From positions 72,001-136,000 of the forward strand of contig NZ_CP076130.1 in NCBI RefSeq assembly GCF_018736065.1: DNA of 64,000 bases, in the 5' to 3' direction. A program made the translations under genes and the position numbers. The notes beneath the pieces are model-generated. The model was not told where the DNA came from. It did not search any database and worked only from the letters and a program-made list of their open reading frames with translations. The DNA comes from Flammeovirga kamogawensis. Lineage in GTDB: Bacteria > Bacteroidota > Bacteroidia > Cytophagales > Flammeovirgaceae. Positions 26,891 to 36,307 of the stretch are shown one piece after another. Position 1 is the first letter of the stretch; every line of letters starts with the position of its first letter.

Positions 26891-28366
26891 TTATTTTTTA
26901 CTTAGCTTCTGATCAAAGAATGGAAATAGCGGTGATTCTATCCTTGCCTCTTTCATAATTTTGGCAATCTGTGCAACAACATCAGGATGCTGATCACTTA
27001 AATCATTTGTTTCTTCAGGATCAGAAGAAAGATTGTATAATTCTATTTTTGCGTTCGGCTTTGTGGCCTTGTAGCGCACACCTTTCCAATCTCCAAGGCG
27101 TACAGCCTGACGGCCACCTTTAGTAAAAAGTTCCCAATATAAATAAGGATGTTGTTCTACTTGTTCATTACCCAATAACGTAGGTAAGAAAGAAATACCA
27201 TCATTCTCTGTAGAGTTCTCTACACCTACAAGTTCGGTTAAAGTAGGCATTACATCCCAAAATGCAGAGATGTGATCAGACGTACTTCCTGCTTCAATAT
27301 TATTTGGCCACCTTACAATAAAAGGGGTTCGGATTCCTCCTTCGTATAAATCTCTTTTTATGCCTTTTAAGTTACCCCCGCTATTAAAAAACTTGGGATC
27401 AGCACCACCTTCTTGATGAGGTCCATTATCACTAGCAAACATCACAATAGTATTCTCATCAATACCTAGTTCTTTTAGTTTGCTCATAATTTGTCCAACA
27501 TAGATATCCGTTCTATATACCATAGAAGCAAAAGTTGCATGTGGAATTTCTTGAGGACAGTACATTTGCTTTTTTATATTAGGACCGTAATCCGATACAT
27601 ATCTTTTTGTCTTGTCGTACGCTTTTTCAGGATATTTACCTCTAAATTTCTGAATAATAGAATCTTCAGGAGCAATCAATTCAGCATGAGGTAAAATCAA
27701 AGGAACATACGCAAAGAAAGTATTGTCTTTGTTGTTTTCTATAAATTGTAAAGTAGCTTCCTGTATCTTATCAGGGGCGTATGTTACTTTATTAGTCCAA
27801 TCATTTCCTTCTAAATAGACCTTTTCATTGTTATGCCAAATATATTCAGGGTAATACCTGTGTGCGGCTCTTTGGCAGTTATAGCCATAAAACTCATCAA
27901 AACCTTGGTTTATCGCATCACCTTCTTCGCCAATAGCACCTAAGCCCCACTTACCAAAAGCACCAGTTGTATAGCCAGCATCTTTTAGCAATTCAGCAAT
28001 TGTATATGTATTTGCTGGAATAGACGTTTGTCCCTCCGTTTCTAATTCTTTATTTCCTCTTATAGGCGTATGCCCTGTATGTTGTCCCGACATTAAACTA
28101 GAACGAGAAGGAGCACACACAGCAGAACCACTATAATGTTGTGTAAATTTCATTCCTCCTTCAGCAAGGTTGTCAATATTTGGCGTAGTAAACTTTGTTT
28201 GTCCGTAACTACTTAAGTCGCCATACCCAAGATCATCTGCAAGAATATAGATAATATTAGGTTGTTTAGTAGTCTTCGATTTAGCAGTATTTCTTGTAGT
28301 AGATGCACAACTTGATAGTAAAACTATAAAGAGTAAACCTACATATATTCTAGTCGCTTTCATCAT
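26891..28366 (-). CDS. Sulfatase lipoprotein (arylsulfatase A-like)
   Basis: 491 residues. A lipoprotein signal peptide ends at LLSSCAS. LADDLGYGDLSSYG supplies the metal-binding aspartates, and C84 in CAPSR is the formylglycine precursor. GKWGLG replaces the usual GKWHLG, so the histidine normally found there is Gly in this protein. ASDNGPHQEGG and KGIKRDLYEGGIRTPF follow the arylsulfatase A-like (S1_16-like) pattern. It is a lone gene on the minus strand with its own terminator. Its substrate is presumably a sulfated algal sugar. Confidence 0.9.
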   Translation of the reverse strand: MMKATRIYVGLLFIVLLSSCASTTRNTAKSKTTKQPNIIYILADDLGYGDLSSYGQTKFTTPNIDNLAEGGMKFTQHYSGSAVCAPSRSSLMSGQHTGHTPIRGNKELETEGQTSIPANTYTIAELLKDAGYTTGAFGKWGLGAIGEEGDAINQGFDEFYGYNCQRAAHRYYPEYIWHNNEKVYLEGNDWTNKVTYAPDKIQEATLQFIENNKDNTFFAYVPLILPHAELIAPEDSIIQKFRGKYPEKAYDKTKRYVSDYGPNIKKQMYCPQEIPHATFASMVYRTDIYVGQIMSKLKELGIDENTIVMFASDNGPHQEGGADPKFFNSGGNLKGIKRDLYEGGIRTPFIVRWPNNIEAGSTSDHISAFWDVMPTLTELVGVENSTENDGISFLPTLLGNEQVEQHPYLYWELFTKGGRQAVRLGDWKGVRYKATKPNAKIELYNLSSDPEETNDLSDQHPDVVAQIAKIMKEARIESPLFPFFDQKLSKK

Positions 28367-28791
28367 GTAATTGTTGGTTATGTTTTGTTAGATGATGTCA
28401 ATAATAAAAGTTAGATAATATTCATTTCAGACTTATTTCATTGATATTACAACTGTAAAGTAAAGGTAAACAAAAATTAAGTGTGTCTCCTGTAGTTCTT
28501 TGATTGTACTTCTTGGTTCAATATTGAGTTTAGTTCTTCTTGATTACATTTTAATGGTAAAATCCATAAAAATAGTTTCTACAATTTGATGTAGTAAAGT
28601 ATTTGAAGCAATAGATAGGAAATTATCTAAACACATACATTCTACCAGAAGATTCATTGTGTTTTGAAAAAGACTTATAAAATGTAGTAACTAACCAAAG
28701 CAAAACTTTATATTCAGACAGCGTAACTTTCTACGTTATTTAGTAAGCATGATATAGTATGTATATTTAAGCAAGAATTAAACTTAATACA
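28367..28791. other. Divergent intergenic region between sulfatase and hydrolase
   Basis: 425 AT-rich bases that should hold the promoters of both divergent genes. I see no clear TAnnTTTG element, operator or small gene. Confidence 0.4.
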
Positions 28792-29580
28792 TTGAAAACA
28801 GTAAATAAATACGGTAAAAAACCATTTCAGATTGCACTTTTACATGGTGGACCTGGTGCATCAGGTGGTATGAAACCTATGGCACAGACTTTATGTGCAG
28901 ATTTTAGCATTTTGGAGTTAATTCAAACTGAAGAATCTGTTGATGGTCAAATTAAAGAATTATACAATCAAATAAGTACATGTGGAGATTTACCAATTAC
29001 TTTAATTGGTTATTCTTGGGGTGCATGGCTAGGGTTCATTTTTACAAGTATGTATCCTGATTTGATAAACAAACTAATTTTAGTAAGCGCTGGAGCGTTT
29101 GAAGTTAAATATAATCAAGATTTAACAAGTTTACGCTTGGGTAGACTTAATAAAAGTGATAGAAAAGAGGCTGAAAGACTTATTTCAAAAATTGATGCTG
29201 GTGATACTTCAAATGATACTTTAAAGCAATTTGGTAAATTAATGGACATTGCAGATTCATTTGACTCTGTAGGTATGGCGGATGATTCTAGTGAAATAAA
29301 TATGAAAATCTTTCAATCAGTTTGGACAGAAGCATCAAAATTAAGAGCGTCAGAAAAATTAATTAATCTTGCAGATAATATAAAATGTCCTGTGGTGGCT
29401 ATTCATGGTGATTATGATTCGCACCCTTCAGAGGGAGTAGAGATTCCATTATCAGAAAGATTAAATGATTTTAAAATGATAAAACTCAAAAATTGTGGAC
29501 ATACTCCATGGAAAGAACGATTAGCTAAAGATGCATTTTATAAGATACTTAGAGAGGAAATAGTTACTAGTATTAATTAA
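28792..29580 (+). CDS. Alpha/beta hydrolase with a TTG start
   Basis: 262 residues. There is no in-frame ATG upstream before the TAA at 28768; the TTG at 28792 is the natural start and gives an N-terminus aligned with the family. LLHGGPGASGG is the oxyanion block, GYSWGAWLG the nucleophile elbow (Ser), HGDYDSHP the acid region and CGHTPWKER the catalytic histidine. There is no signal peptide, so it is cytoplasmic. Substrate unknown; the HGGPG motif is shared with proline iminopeptidases and related esterases. Confidence 0.85.
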   Translation: MKTVNKYGKKPFQIALLHGGPGASGGMKPMAQTLCADFSILELIQTEESVDGQIKELYNQISTCGDLPITLIGYSWGAWLGFIFTSMYPDLINKLILVSAGAFEVKYNQDLTSLRLGRLNKSDRKEAERLISKIDAGDTSNDTLKQFGKLMDIADSFDSVGMADDSSEINMKIFQSVWTEASKLRASEKLINLADNIKCPVVAIHGDYDSHPSEGVEIPLSERLNDFKMIKLKNCGHTPWKERLAKDAFYKILREEIVTSIN

Positions 29581-29923
29581 ATAAAAACAATATATATTAC
29601 TCAAAACTATATCTTATAGTGGACTAATTTGATTATTTGAATGTAGCCTCTCTATCTACTTGAAAATAGGAATAAACGGTAATACGTTTGTGTAATATTT
29701 ATATACCACGAATTATGAAACATATCTTTTTTAAACTTTTATTATTAGGCCACTTAGTAATTGAAAATATACGGGAATATAATTTAGAGTTTCAATAAAC
29801 GTAATACAATATATTTTAAATATCCTGATATAAATTACAGGTGAGTTTATGAGTTTGTAATTCTGGAAAAGAGTTATTTGAATGGAAGGAAAAACAAACG
29901 GAGTGAAATCAAATTTAAAAAAA
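29581..29923. other. 343-base gap
   Basis: A 27-codon plus-strand frame (29715-29798, starting MKHIFFKLLLLG) looks like a short signal-peptide-like fragment, but nothing supports it as a gene. No terminator is obvious for either neighbour. Confidence 0.3.
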
Positions 29924-32533
29924 CTAATGAATTTTGAACTTAATCTGTGCCATAAACTGTCTTGGTCTTAAATAGAAATAAGATAGGTTACTTTGAAAAG
30001 AATTTACAGTAGTTTGTGTGTATGAATGATGGTTTAGTAAATTTTGAGCCGTTAATATTAACCTTGTTTTCTTATTAAATTTATATTGATAAGATAAATC
30101 CATATATAAGAAATCATTATCAACAAAAGTATGAGTAATCCATTTATTGTTCCATTTAAATAAATGCTTCTTTTTAGAAAATTGAAGTTCTATTCCGAGT
30201 ATTCTTTGTCTCCAATTTACTTGATTCTGTTCTTTATAAATACTTTTAGAGATATATTCATTTAAATATGTAGAAATATTTAAGTGTCTGATTACAGGAA
30301 AGTCTAACATAACTCTCCAACTCAAATGACTATTAGTATTTTTATTCACTTCATTATTTAAAATAACATTTTCTACATTTTGACCAATTTCAATATTACC
30401 CTTTATCATTGTTTTTGTACTTAGAAGAAACCAATCAAAGTTGCTTTTTATTTTCTTATTTACTCCGTCATTATTATCTAAATATTTTGTTTGAATTAAT
30501 GTTACTCCATCCTCACTCACTTCATAAGATTGAATCCAATCTTTATTGGTAATATTATATTCATAGCTGGCATATAAATTTAGAGAAGCGGCTGTAAGTT
30601 CATAACTTATATTACTTCTAAATGAATGCTCTTTTGTTTTTAGAATAGGAGTGTTTTTTTGGTTAGCATTATTATAATTATTAATAATCAGACCAGAATA
30701 TATCTGAGGTAATTCAGTATAATTGTTGGAATATTTGTAGCTCCCTTCTAGTTTAACCCCTAATATATTGTACTTAATATAAGTTATGGGTTCAAATATT
30801 AATTGTTTTACGAAGCTTTCTTCATTTAATAAATGGTTAATTAGTTTTCGTGTCTGTAAGGATATATTAGGGTTTACGGTCAATGAGACGTTTTTATGTT
30901 TGTAATTTATTGCAGGATTAACCATTGGAATAATTGATAAATATTCCATTTTATTATTGTAAATATTATTCTCATCTAGTGAATTGATTGGAATTGATGA
31001 TGAAAGAGTTTTCCATTCATAGTTCAAACTAAATTTAGTATCAAAAGTTATACGCTTCCATTTTTTTATGATATTCGTGCTGATATAAAGTTTCACATTG
31101 TTTTGATGAGTTTTTTGATAAACTTTATTTAAGTTTCTAAATATTTCATTATCCATTAGGGGGCCTCCAATAAAATTTAACTGTTCTGGAGTATTAGTAT
31201 ATTCACTATACACATTAATTTTATAATATGTATTTCTTAATTTTAGCACTTTGCTAAATTTATTTCCAATACTATAAAAATATCTATCTGCAATTTGAGG
31301 GATATATTCTTCATTTTGGACAAACTCAGAATTTTCATTTCTATTCGATACCTTAAAATGAAAATCATTTTTAAAATAGTTCTTTTCAGAGTTATGCTCG
31401 TAAGTTAATCTTGTTTTTAAATATTTTGTTGTAAATGTAGAATGTTGAGAAAATGGAATTTCAATTGTATCATTCCTTACAAAATAAATGCTATTTGAAG
31501 ATAGATCTTGAAAACGTGAGTCATAATATGTATCTATATTTACTTTTAGATCACCTTTACCTAACCCAGTTAAGTAGTTAGTAGTAGCAGTATGGGTTCG
31601 ATGGTTATTGTATTCTGACTTATTGAACAAAGAACTTTCTAATGGAGTATTTCCAAGTAAAAATTGAGGATTACTTTCAATAAATCCAAAATCTAAATAA
31701 TCGAAAAGATTAACACTATTAAATGCACTTAATTCATCTTGTCCACTATTTGTTGAAGATAAAACATTGATTGTTTGATGTTTTTTATTAAATACCATAG
31801 GAGTTACTTTTCCATACCATATATTGGGTATACCTCCCCCTAATTCAATATTCCCAGTAACTGTTACTCCCTGTTTTAGAACAATATTTATAGCTGGATC
31901 AATGGAATGAACCACATCTTTTAGCATTTTTATTGGCTGATGATCCTTCAAAACTTCTACTGATACAACGGCATTTTTAGGTAAGTTTTTAGTTGTAATC
32001 GAATATTGGCTTCCCATTAGGTCTTTACCTTCAACATAGAACTTATTAATTGATCTACCTTGATAAGATATTTTTCCATCTTCATTTACTTCAATTCCTG
32101 GCATTCTTTTTAATACATCTTCTATTGACTCATCACCCTCTTTTTCAAAAGTAGCTACATTGTAATTTAAAGTATCTCCTTCTTCTGTAATTGGTTTAGC
32201 CTTAACTTCTAACTCTTTTAAGTAGTGGTTAGAAGCTGCTAATGTAAAATGAATAGGTTTAGATGAAACAGTAATTATTTTTTCTGTTAATGTATAACCT
32301 AACGATCTGCAAACAATCCGTATACTATCTTGACTCTCTTTTAAAGAAAACTTATAGTGTCCATCTTTATCAGATATTCCAAATCCTAAAATATTTTCGT
32401 TATAAGTTTTATAAGCAATTACAGAAGCCCCAATAATCGGTTTATTTTTTTCATTTGTTACTGTTCCATAAATAGTTTGAGAGTATAACCTATATGATTG
32501 TGTGATCATAATTAATATGAAAAGGAATTTCAT
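29924..32533 (-). CDS. Outer-membrane plug/beta-barrel protein of cluster 2 (TonB-receptor-like)
   Basis: 869 residues. A signal peptide is followed by a CarboxypepD_reg domain (IYGTVTNEKNKPIIGAS, about 20-105), then a plug region with EDVLKRMPGIEVNEDGKI and a long barrel. This architecture is the usual partner of GLPGLI proteins in Bacteroidota, and a GLPGLI protein is encoded upstream. It is the last gene of the cluster 2 operon. It may carry peptide or ligand across the outer membrane; the direction of transport cannot be told from sequence. Confidence 0.85.
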   Translation of the reverse strand: MKFLFILIMITQSYRLYSQTIYGTVTNEKNKPIIGASVIAYKTYNENILGFGISDKDGHYKFSLKESQDSIRIVCRSLGYTLTEKIITVSSKPIHFTLAASNHYLKELEVKAKPITEEGDTLNYNVATFEKEGDESIEDVLKRMPGIEVNEDGKISYQGRSINKFYVEGKDLMGSQYSITTKNLPKNAVVSVEVLKDHQPIKMLKDVVHSIDPAINIVLKQGVTVTGNIELGGGIPNIWYGKVTPMVFNKKHQTINVLSSTNSGQDELSAFNSVNLFDYLDFGFIESNPQFLLGNTPLESSLFNKSEYNNHRTHTATTNYLTGLGKGDLKVNIDTYYDSRFQDLSSNSIYFVRNDTIEIPFSQHSTFTTKYLKTRLTYEHNSEKNYFKNDFHFKVSNRNENSEFVQNEEYIPQIADRYFYSIGNKFSKVLKLRNTYYKINVYSEYTNTPEQLNFIGGPLMDNEIFRNLNKVYQKTHQNNVKLYISTNIIKKWKRITFDTKFSLNYEWKTLSSSIPINSLDENNIYNNKMEYLSIIPMVNPAINYKHKNVSLTVNPNISLQTRKLINHLLNEESFVKQLIFEPITYIKYNILGVKLEGSYKYSNNYTELPQIYSGLIINNYNNANQKNTPILKTKEHSFRSNISYELTAASLNLYASYEYNITNKDWIQSYEVSEDGVTLIQTKYLDNNDGVNKKIKSNFDWFLLSTKTMIKGNIEIGQNVENVILNNEVNKNTNSHLSWRVMLDFPVIRHLNISTYLNEYISKSIYKEQNQVNWRQRILGIELQFSKKKHLFKWNNKWITHTFVDNDFLYMDLSYQYKFNKKTRLILTAQNLLNHHSYTQTTVNSFQSNLSYFYLRPRQFMAQIKFKIH

Positions 32534-32632
32534 GCTTCAAAAATTTATAGTTCAAGAAGAATATTGATAAAAAAATAAAATGATATGAAACTAACTTTAG
32601 TACTTAGGCATCATGTTATAATTTTTATTCTG

Positions 32633-34747
32633 TTATACTAATTCAACTTCTTTAAACCTTTCTATTTTAATGACTTCGTCTGCAATTTCAAGTATTTTTC
32701 TCCTATGTGTAACTCCAATAATAATTCTATCTTGTTTTATCTTTTGAATTATCTCCATCATATATTCTTCTGTTTTATCATCAAGAGCTGAACTAGGTTC
32801 ATCTAATAACAAAACTTTGGAGTTTTTATAAATTGCTCTTGCAAAAGCAATTATTTGTCTTTGACCTCCTGATATATTTATTCCTTTTGTTTCTAATTTA
32901 GTGAAATAAGACATTGTATATTTCTCCAAGAGGTTATCAAAACCATATTTTTCACAAAAAGTTATAACATTAATAATTTCGTCTTTATTAAGGTTAAAAT
33001 TCATAGAGATATTTTCAGCAATTGTACCTTTAAAGATATAGGGCTCCTGATTGACTATAGCAACGCAACCTAACCATTGCTTGATATCAATTTTATCTAA
33101 TCTAACCTTATTATTTATTATAACATTAGAATCATATTTTTCATAATATTTTTGTATTACTTTTAATATTATCGATTTTCCAATTCCACTTTCTCCTATT
33201 AAAAAACTAACCTGTCCTTTCTTAAAATTAGCATTGATAGTATTAAATAAAATATCTGAACCAGGAAATGAATAGGTAAGGTTATGTAATGTAATTGTAT
33301 TAATTTCAGGTAGTTCTATTGTTTCATTAGATTTGTTATTTCTAAGATTAGCCAACTCAAATATTCTATCAAATGATACTTTCGCTTCACTTATTAAAAT
33401 ATTTATCATAGATAATTTAGACATAGAGTTTTGCAATCCTATCATAATTGAAATAATTGCCATTAAACCCCCAATACTTAATTTTTCTTTTTCTATTTCG
33501 TTCACTCCAAAATAGATAGTTAAAATATATGTTAGTAAGCTTACAAACCCTAAAAGTGAGGCTACAAGATATTGATATACAGATAATTTAAAGATCTTTT
33601 TTTGTGAAATTTTGAATTTATTAATTCCAAGATTAATAAATAAAAGCTCTTTAATATTTGATTTAACTTCTCTAATACCTTCAATTGTATTAATAAATTG
33701 ACTTTCAGATTGTGCAAATGATTGCATGCTGACTTTATTAAAGTTAATAAATCTATTGTATGTAAAATAACTAATAGTAATATACGCTAAAAAGCTACCG
33801 AAAAGTAAATATAGAATCTCAGGACAAATAGTATAGATGTAAAATGAAGAAACCCCAACAATAATTACATCAATTGTAAAATTACTTAATATTGATGTTA
33901 TTACTTTTTGGATTTTTTTTGTATCATTTAATCTTGAAATGACCTCGCCTGTTTCTCTAAAATCAAAATAACTAATAGGAAGCGAGATAATTTTTGAATA
34001 AAAAAATGAAATTAAACTATTATTAAAATCTTGAGTATGAATTGATGTTAGTCTATCTCTTAAATAGTTTAGTATCAATCTAAATGAAAGAAGTATTGCT
34101 AATAGAGTCAATGATTCTAATATTGTATCATACTCTTTTTTGGGTAATAGACTATCTATTAATTCTCTAATGAAAATGCTATTTGATAAGCTGATTATTG
34201 CTATTAATAACCCTAAAAAAGAAGAAACAAAAAGTATATTTAATTCACTTGAAATTAAACCTATTATCCATTTTAGTTTCTTTTTACTATTATCATTTTC
34301 AAACTGAAAATTACTATTAGGACTAACTTTTAATAAAATCCTTTCTTCCCATATTTTTAATAATTCATCTTCAGTATAATATTTTACACCATCTGAGGGA
34401 TCAGAAATAATAAACCTTTGTTTTTTTTTATCCCATCCAAAACATACAATATAATGTTCTCTATTTTTATCTATTATTACATATAAAATTGAAGGTTTAT
34501 CCGTTTCTTTTAATGATTTAATATCATATTCATAGCCTTCAGAATCAATACCTAAAGAATTTGATGCACAACTTAATCCATCCAAACTAGTTCCATATTC
34601 GTTTGTACCACTTAAGATTCTCAATTCTTCATATGAAATATTTTTACCACCATAAAATTTTATTATTGTTTTGAGACAAGCTATTCCACAATCACTAAAT
34701 CCATGTTGCTGAAAAAAAAAGTTACTATAGTAGTTTATATTTTTCAT
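32633..34747 (-). CDS. C39-peptidase-containing ABC transporter, cluster 2
   Basis: 704 residues. The N-terminal C39 peptidase has C20 (GFSDCGIACL), H98 (NREHYIV) and D116 (IISDPSDG). The membrane domain covers about 160-450. The ATPase has Walker A GESGIGKS, signature ISGGQRQ and Walker B VLLLDEPSSALD. It cleaves double-glycine leaders and exports the mature peptide across the inner membrane. Its start overlaps the stop of the thioredoxin-like gene by four bases (ATGA-type coupling). The substrate is inferred to be the 49-residue peptide encoded 1.3 kb upstream. It is only distantly similar to the cluster 1 exporter. Confidence 0.93.
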   Translation of the reverse strand: MKNINYYSNFFFQQHGFSDCGIACLKTIIKFYGGKNISYEELRILSGTNEYGTSLDGLSCASNSLGIDSEGYEYDIKSLKETDKPSILYVIIDKNREHYIVCFGWDKKKQRFIISDPSDGVKYYTEDELLKIWEERILLKVSPNSNFQFENDNSKKKLKWIIGLISSELNILFVSSFLGLLIAIISLSNSIFIRELIDSLLPKKEYDTILESLTLLAILLSFRLILNYLRDRLTSIHTQDFNNSLISFFYSKIISLPISYFDFRETGEVISRLNDTKKIQKVITSILSNFTIDVIIVGVSSFYIYTICPEILYLLFGSFLAYITISYFTYNRFINFNKVSMQSFAQSESQFINTIEGIREVKSNIKELLFINLGINKFKISQKKIFKLSVYQYLVASLLGFVSLLTYILTIYFGVNEIEKEKLSIGGLMAIISIMIGLQNSMSKLSMINILISEAKVSFDRIFELANLRNNKSNETIELPEINTITLHNLTYSFPGSDILFNTINANFKKGQVSFLIGESGIGKSIILKVIQKYYEKYDSNVIINNKVRLDKIDIKQWLGCVAIVNQEPYIFKGTIAENISMNFNLNKDEIINVITFCEKYGFDNLLEKYTMSYFTKLETKGINISGGQRQIIAFARAIYKNSKVLLLDEPSSALDDKTEEYMMEIIQKIKQDRIIIGVTHRRKILEIADEVIKIERFKEVELV

Positions 34748-35208
34748 TCTTTAAATTTTGATAAAAGTTTTTTCACAGGAGCCCACCCTAATTCCCTGTA
34801 AATACACTTATTATTCTCTATCACCCATGAGGTTGGTGTTTTTGAAGCTGGGAATGTTTGAAAGAATTCAAACTCGTCACATTTATAAATTTTTATATTG
34901 TTGACCTGAACTAAGTTTTCGCTTTTCATGAATTCTTTTAATACTTCAATATTTTCATCTGAAATAAGAATAAATGAAATATCTCTGAACTCTAATTCTG
35001 AATTATCTTTTATTTCTTTTATTTCAATTTGACAATAATGACAGGTTGTGTTAAAGAAAGTATATATAGTTTTGTCAGAGTTAAAATCATTTGATTTTGA
35101 GACCTGAATTAAGCTTAAACTATTTATGTTTTTTAAAAAATCACTTTCATTTTGTTGACAAGATGAGAGTGATAGTATTATAATAAAAATTCGAAAGTGC
35201 ATTCTCAC
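34744..35208 (-). CDS. Thioredoxin-like lipoprotein of cluster 2
   Basis: 154 residues. A lipoprotein signal peptide ends at LSLSSC (C17). The active-site motif CHYC (C56-C59) sits in TFFNTTCHYCQIEI, and SKTPTSWVI supplies the cis-proline region. This is a TlpA/AhpC-like periplasmic thiol oxidoreductase. Placed four bases into the C39 exporter gene, it is well placed to form or shuffle a disulfide in the exported two-cysteine peptide. That role is inference. Confidence 0.82.
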   Translation of the reverse strand: MRMHFRIFIIILSLSSCQQNESDFLKNINSLSLIQVSKSNDFNSDKTIYTFFNTTCHYCQIEIKEIKDNSELEFRDISFILISDENIEVLKEFMKSENLVQVNNIKIYKCDEFEFFQTFPASKTPTSWVIENNKCIYRELGWAPVKKLLSKFKE

Positions 35209-35213
35209 TATAT

Positions 35214-36014
35214 TTATAGTTCAATAGAATTAGTTAAAGAGGCTCTTATTAAAAGTTCTTCTCTTCTTTCTGGGCTATCATTATCAATATTTTGAATATG
35301 TCCAAAATATGATATTCTACCAGTATTAATTAAATTTTTATATTTTTCTTTTTCTTTTTGTATCCATTTACCAGGTTTTCTATATTTAAAATACCCAAAA
35401 CTTTGTACTATTTCTTCGTTAGAAATTTCTTTTCTTTTTGCTGTAAAAATATGGTCATTATTTTCATCATAAATTTCTAAAATTAAACCTGGTAATCCGT
35501 TAAAAACATATGGACCATCTGAAATAGGTATTTCAATGCTAAACCATGCAATGAATTTCCGGTTCCCATATTGACCTTCAGCTTTTACACATTCATAGCC
35601 TAATATTATTTTTTTATCCTTCTTTATTTCCCATTCAAAATTATAAGAAGGAGTTTTAAACTTTATTTTAGGTAAAGTATGATCAACAAATAAAGAATCA
35701 TGAATTTTATGAACTGTATAAACATGAACTTTAGACATTGTTCTACCTTTTGTATTAAATAAATTCAACCCATTTTTACTAGCTTCTCTTAAAATCTTAT
35801 TACTTTTGAATGCATTACTTGTCTGAGAAATGGAAGAGTTATTACCAATATATAAACTTATTAATTCGTTCACATATTGATCAAATCCTTTTTTAATTCG
35901 ATAAGAATAATCATATTCAATAAAAAATTTTGCAGTATCAATAGTAATAATTTGACTTAGTATTTCAGAATATTGAAATACAAGTAATACTATAATTAAT
36001 AATTTCTTTTTCAT
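35214..36014 (-). CDS. GLPGLI family protein
   Basis: 266 residues with a signal peptide (1-20, EILSQ). The family signature GLPGLI is present exactly at residues 173-178, followed by LEIYDENNDHIF. Length and layout are normal for the family (TIGR01200-like). The family's function is not known to me. It is regularly paired with plug/barrel receptors, as here. It lies five bases upstream of the thioredoxin-like gene. Confidence 0.9.
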   Translation of the reverse strand: MKKKLLIIVLLVFQYSEILSQIITIDTAKFFIEYDYSYRIKKGFDQYVNELISLYIGNNSSISQTSNAFKSNKILREASKNGLNLFNTKGRTMSKVHVYTVHKIHDSLFVDHTLPKIKFKTPSYNFEWEIKKDKKIILGYECVKAEGQYGNRKFIAWFSIEIPISDGPYVFNGLPGLILEIYDENNDHIFTAKRKEISNEEIVQSFGYFKYRKPGKWIQKEKEKYKNLINTGRISYFGHIQNIDNDSPERREELLIRASLTNSIEL

Positions 36015-36026
36015 ATCTATTGATCT

Positions 36027-36059
36027 AAATAGTAATGAGCAGCAAGCTCATTACTATTT
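36027..36059 (-). promoter_or_regulatory. Perfect 14-bp hairpin directly after the cluster 2 precursor gene
   Basis: AAATAGTAATGAGC (36027-36040) and GCTCATTACTATTT (36046-36059) pair perfectly around a five-base loop. It lies 16 bases past the stop of the 49-residue peptide and 12 bases before the GLPGLI start. It could partially terminate or protect the 3' end, raising precursor mRNA. The same placement is seen in cluster 1. Confidence 0.75.
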
Positions 36060-36075
36060 GACTTATAATTATGTT

Positions 36076-36225
36076 CTAACAAACATAATAGACATCTGAT
36101 TTAATTATTCTCCAAGCTTGATCATCATGACCAGTGTTGAAAAGATGGTCAATGATATCAATACAGCTTTCGTGAATTAGACCTCCTCTTACTTTTTTCA
36201 TTTGTTTAGTTTTTAACTTTTTCAT
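36076..36225 (-). CDS. Double-glycine precursor peptide, 49 residues, two-cysteine core
   Basis: Read directly from the minus strand: ATG at 36225, TAG at 36076-36078. The leader MKKLKTKQMKKVRGG is basic and ends in GG, a C39 peptidase site. The core is 34 residues, begins LIHESC and ends DVYYVC, with cysteines at core positions 6 and 34 and a Trp at 23. It is encoded upstream of the GLPGLI, thioredoxin-like and C39 exporter genes on the same strand. No modifying radical SAM or lanthionine enzyme is in this operon, so a single disulfide ring is the simplest mature form. The leader is short compared with most double-glycine leaders. Confidence 0.78.
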   Translation of the reverse strand: MKKLKTKQMKKVRGGLIHESCIDIIDHLFNTGHDDQAWRIIKSDVYYVC

Positions 36226-36307
36226 GGTTATTTTAGGGTTAATTAGTTATTGCTACTCTTTTATGGATTTTCGCATACTCCAGTTCTATCTAGATATTTT
36301 TTTAAGG

